Part shown: positions 63,645 through 64,000 of the stretch, piece by piece | Layout: the number at the start of each line of letters is the position of its first letter | How positions within the stretch are numbered: the stretch's first letter is position 1 | Source of the DNA: Streptomyces sp. NRRL B-1347 | GTDB lineage: Bacteria; Actinomycetota; Actinomycetes; Streptomycetales; Streptomycetaceae | DNA: 64,000 nucleotides | Direction of reading: 5' to 3' | NCBI RefSeq assembly: GCF_000720325.1 | Contig: NZ_JOJM01000026.1 | Span: 1-64,000 of the forward strand | Notes under the pieces: model-generated | The model's input: the letters and a program-made list of their open reading frames with translations, nothing else | Told to the model about the DNA's origin: nothing | Databases searched by the model: none | Position numbers and translations under genes: made by a program

Positions 63645-64000
63645 GTGGCTCACTCCGCATCGCGACGCCTCGTCGTGCCGCTGCTCGCGCTCGGCCTGAC
63701 GGCGACCCTCGCGCCCTCCCTGGCCGCGGGCCCGGCGGCGGCCGCGCCCGGCGGCGCCGCCGAGGCGCGCGACCTCTCGCGGTTCACCCAGCAGAAGCTC
63801 ACCTGGAAGAGATGCGCGGCCGACAAGCCCGCGAAGTTCCAGTGCGCGACGCTCAAGGTGCCGCTCGACTACAGCGCGCCCAAGGGCAAGACCCTGAAGG
63901 TCGCCGTCTCCCGGGTGCGGACGAGCAAGCCCGGCAAGCGCCACGGCGTCCTGACCTTCAACCCGGGCGGGCCCGGCGGGCCGGGGCTCGACCTGCCCCT
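63645..64000 (+). CDS. Secreted alpha/beta hydrolase, tripeptidyl aminopeptidase-like (partial, runs off right edge)
   Basis: First 118 residues. GTG at 63645 with AAGGGAG upstream; signal peptide (LVVPLLALGLTATLAPSLAAG), then SRFTQQKLTWKRCA, ATLKVPLDYSAPKGKTLKVAVSRV and the oxyanion-type NPGGPGGPG motif, as in S33-family tripeptidyl aminopeptidases of Streptomyces. The catalytic triad lies beyond the window. Confidence 0.88.
   Translation, partial: MAHSASRRLVVPLLALGLTATLAPSLAAGPAAAAPGGAAEARDLSRFTQQKLTWKRCAADKPAKFQCATLKVPLDYSAPKGKTLKVAVSRVRTSKPGKRHGVLTFNPGGPGGPGLDLP

Overview
The window is chromosomal DNA of a Streptomyces or very close relative. Support: very high GC throughout, GTG/TTG starts with GGAGG-type ribosome binding sites, an HrdA-type sigma factor next to dnaG, three SARP/AfsR-type regulators, a type I polyketide synthase (PKS) locus with a TTA-containing regulator, SoxR with its [2Fe-2S] cysteines, and the nas/nir nitrate assimilation genes.

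Layout. (1) 1-16.9 kb: right end of a modular PKS cluster. One minus-strand run reads: 3-hydroxyacyl-ACP dehydrogenase, O-methyltransferase, carrier protein, acyl dehydrogenase and FkbH (the five methoxymalonyl-ACP genes), then a SARP regulator fused to cyclase-like and truncated ATPase parts, a single-module PKS (KS-AT-DH-ER-KR-ACP, methylmalonyl-type AT), and the start of the next PKS, which leaves the window. A LuxR-type regulator with a TTA codon and a flavin reductase lie upstream. No loading module or thioesterase is in view, so the product cannot be named. (2) 17-23.6 kb: M14 carboxypeptidase with a small partner, an MFS transporter, and a large AfsR-type regulator. (3) 23.6-27.3 kb: gene-poor, rearranged island ending at a tRNA-Met. 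It holds two homologous copies of about 630 bp, each with a leader-like stretch and a tiny type I-E-like CRISPR array, a vapBC toxin-antitoxin pair between them, a leader fragment, and a possible decayed copy of the tRNA 3' end at the far edge. No cas genes are present. Two tandem tRNA-Asn genes follow. (4) 27.4-41.5 kb: core genes: FGGY kinase, heterodimeric ABC exporter, hrdA-like sigma factor, dnaG, ferredoxin reductase-like flavoprotein, dgt, CbiX/sirohydrochlorin chelatase-like protein, SanA-like membrane protein. (5) 41.5-55 kb: nitrate/nitrite assimilation (nasA-like gene, flavoprotein, nirB, nirD) interrupted by cutA, a lipoprotein/histidine kinase pair, soxR with a divergent FMN reductase, an aminotransferase IV, and a secreted protein/class F sortase pair. 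The nasA-like gene and the nir operon both have G(T/A)AAC elements 22 bp apart upstream. (6) 55-64 kb: two SDR oxidoreductases separated by a 67-bp tandem repeat, a membrane protein, an APC transporter, a DUF4232-type lipoprotein, a third AfsR-type regulator, and the start of a secreted alpha/beta hydrolase.

Least ordinary parts: the duplicated CRISPR/vapC island, an 18-codon arginine-rich reading frame with a near-perfect ribosome binding site followed by a strong hairpin, the unusual SARP architecture, and the sortase pair whose substrate lacks an LPXTG motif. All calls are from reading the sequence; no database search was run.
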